7,315 nucleotides of DNA from DASZTV01 sp036267875. GTDB lineage: Bacteria; Actinomycetota; Actinomycetes; JAFAQI01. Location of the stretch: the NCBI GenBank assembly GCA_036267875.1, contig DATAVE010000094.1, positions 1 to 7,315 of the forward strand, in the 5' to 3' direction. Position numbers and translations under genes: made by a program. Of the stretch, positions 6,249-7,315 are shown piece by piece (positions within the stretch are counted from its first letter, which is position 1; each line of letters begins with the position of its first letter). Under the pieces are notes generated by a model, which made no database searches, was not told the DNA's origin, and was given only the letters and a program-made list of their open reading frames with translations.

Positions 6249-6754
6249 CCGCGTCACGGATTGCGCTTCGGATCGGCGTCGTCGTGACGGTGTTGATTCT
6301 GCAGGTCTGTGTGGTCAATCGGGTGCACCTGCCGCTCGGCACGCCGGATCTGCTCGTGGTGGTCGTCGTCGCGTTCGCCCTCGTCGGCGGCTCGCAGCGC
6401 GGCGCCGTACTCGGCTTCTCTGCCGGCCTGCTCGCTGACGTCATGCCACCCACCGACCACTACGCCGGCGAGCTCGCCTTCTCCTACGCCGTGATCGGCT
6501 ATGTCGCGGGCATGCTCGAGGCGGGTGAGGAGAGCTCGGTCCCGACCATCATCGCGGTCGTTGCGGGCGCCTCGTTCGGCGTCGTTGCGCTCTACGCAGC
6601 GCTCGGTGACCTGCTCGGAAACGCTCACATCTCGGCGGGAATCGCGGCACACGCGCTATTGGCAACTGTTGTCTACGATGTGTTCTTGGCGCCGTTCGTG
6701 GTCCCCCTCGTCTCCGCCGCGGCTCGCCGGTTCGAGCCGGCCGGATCGCGATAG
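6245..6754 (+). CDS. mreD: Rod shape-determining membrane protein MreD
   Basis: Multi-span inner-membrane partner of MreC in the elongasome. The 169-residue product is almost wholly hydrophobic, with five or six probable spans (about 8-24, 34-49, 54-67, 78-91, 101-122 and 133-158). It carries the family pattern GFSAGLLADVMPP (57-69) followed by a G...AFSYAVIGYVAG stretch (75-89) and the C-terminal YDVFLAPFVVP (144-154). ATG 6245 overlaps the mreC stop by ATGA, with a weak GAAGA upstream, so translation is probably coupled to mreC. The length is normal for actinobacterial MreD. The frame stays open far upstream inside mreC, but that part is out-of-frame mreC sequence and not MreD. Confidence 0.94.
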   Translation: MTASRIALRIGVVVTVLILQVCVVNRVHLPLGTPDLLVVVVVAFALVGGSQRGAVLGFSAGLLADVMPPTDHYAGELAFSYAVIGYVAGMLEAGEESSVPTIIAVVAGASFGVVALYAALGDLLGNAHISAGIAAHALLATVVYDVFLAPFVVPLVSAAARRFEPAGSR

Positions 6755-6760
6755 CGCCAA

Positions 6761-6835
6761 ATGAGTTCTGCTTCACCCCGCATTCAGTCCTACCCGTGGA
6801 TCGCCCGACCGGAAGCCTGCCTGCCACGTGCCTGA
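6761..6835 (+). CDS. Possible 24-codon leader ORF overlapping the mrdA start
   Basis: ATG 6761 opens 24 codons (starting MSSASPRIQSYPW) that stop with TGA at 6833-6835, overlapping the PBP2 GTG (6828) by 8 nt in another frame. It fills nearly the whole mreD-mrdA gap. No good Shine-Dalgarno precedes it and the protein resembles nothing I know. It could couple mrdA translation to upstream ribosomes, or be chance. Listed as a weak candidate only. Confidence 0.2.
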   Translation: MSSASPRIQSYPWIARPEACLPRA

Positions 6836-7315
6836 CCGCTCGCGCCTTCGTCTCGTGGTGCTCGGCGTGCTCATCTTCTCCCTAGTCGCGACGTTGCTCG
6901 GCCGGCTCTGGTACCTCCAGGTGCTCGACGCGCCGACGCTCACACAGGAGGCGCTCAGCCAGCAGGTCCACGACGTCGTCACCCCGGCACCTCGCGGGGA
7001 GATCCTCGACGACACCGGCAAGCCGTTCGTCGACAACAAGCCTGCGCTGGTCGTCTCGGTCGACCGGACTGCGCTGGATCGGCTGCCGCAGGCGCAGGAG
7101 GACGCCGTCTTGCACCGGCTGGCCCGTCAGCTCAACCAGCCCTATTACCTGCTCAACGACGAGACGTCGCCGTGCACCTATCCGATCGTTCACACCAGCA
7201 AGGGCGATGAGACCCTCGCGGTGCCGGCGGGCACGCCCTGGTTTGCCGCGCCGTTCACCACGTGCAACAACGGCCTCGCCTACCAGCCGGTCCAGGTCAG
7301 CCAGCTGCGGCCGAC
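6828..7315 (+). CDS. mrdA: Penicillin-binding protein 2, N-terminal part (class B transpeptidase of the elongasome)
   Basis: Class B penicillin-binding protein that crosslinks peptidoglycan during elongation, working with MreC and a RodA-type glycosyltransferase. Only 162 codons plus two bases are inside the window. They cover a cytoplasmic DRSRLR tail, one membrane span at about 9-28 (signal anchor), the conserved TPAPRGEILDDTGKPF (52-67), ALVVSVDRTAL (73-83) and the linked N-terminal pedestal region ending with AYQPVQVSQLRP. The catalytic SxxK, SxN and KTG motifs lie beyond the right edge and cannot be checked. GTG 6828 is the only ATG, GTG or TTG between the in-frame stop at 6762-6764 and the membrane span. 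GGAAG at 6811-6815 is 12 nt away, rather far for a Shine-Dalgarno. Cysteines at 116 and 146 bracket a 29-residue loop and may form a disulfide. Its position after mreD supports PBP2 rather than FtsI. Confidence 0.93.
   Translation, partial: MPDRSRLRLVVLGVLIFSLVATLLGRLWYLQVLDAPTLTQEALSQQVHDVVTPAPRGEILDDTGKPFVDNKPALVVSVDRTALDRLPQAQEDAVLHRLARQLNQPYYLLNDETSPCTYPIVHTSKGDETLAVPAGTPWFAAPFTTCNNGLAYQPVQVSQLRP

Noticed and set aside
1..7315. tRNA or rRNA genes, CRISPR arrays, insertion sequences, prophage or attachment sites
   Set aside because: Nothing of the kind seen; gene order and composition are uniform and typical of a conserved actinobacterial chromosome core.

Overview
The window comes from a high-GC actinobacterium, probably a rod-forming or mycelial member. 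The evidence is strong G/C third-position bias, frequent GTG starts with no Shine-Dalgarno sequence, TAnnnT -10 boxes placed for leaderless transcripts, an actinobacterial DUF4233 protein after folC, and a complete mreB-mreC-mreD-pbp2 block. Mycobacteria and corynebacteria lack mreB, so they are unlikely. I cannot name the genus from sequence alone.

Layout. Positions 1-1821 (minus strand) hold the N-terminal 607 codons of valyl-tRNA synthetase; its 3' end lies outside the window. A 37-bp gap (1822-1858) appears to carry two back-to-back promoters. From 1859 everything is on the plus strand: folC (1859-3241), a small DUF4233 membrane protein overlapping it by ATGA (3238-3564), ndk (3604-4011), mreB (4149-5183), mreC (5265-6248), mreD overlapping mreC by ATGA (6245-6754), and the first 162 codons of PBP2/mrdA (6828 to the window end). 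Coding density is very high. The longest gaps are 136 bp (ndk-mreB), 81 bp (mreB-mreC) and 73 bp (mreD-mrdA); no gap exceeds 300 bp.

How the genes work together. valS supplies Val-tRNA, folC makes folylpolyglutamates, and ndk balances nucleoside triphosphates. MreB, MreC, MreD and PBP2 form the core of the elongasome, which directs lateral-wall or spore-wall peptidoglycan synthesis; a RodA/FtsW-type glycosyltransferase would be expected just past the right edge.

This is mostly a conserved housekeeping and cell-shape locus, and I see no undescribed defence, mobile or biosynthetic system. The points worth a second look are: (1) a divergently oriented, archaeal-type valS where related actinobacteria carry a co-directional, ordinary bacterial valS; (2) very compact divergent leaderless promoters; (3) three alternating copies of a 7-bp half-site between ndk and mreB, able to form two mutually exclusive hairpins and lying over the probable mreB -35 region; (4) a strong hairpin between mreB and mreC; (5) a possible 24-codon leader ORF overlapping the PBP2 start.
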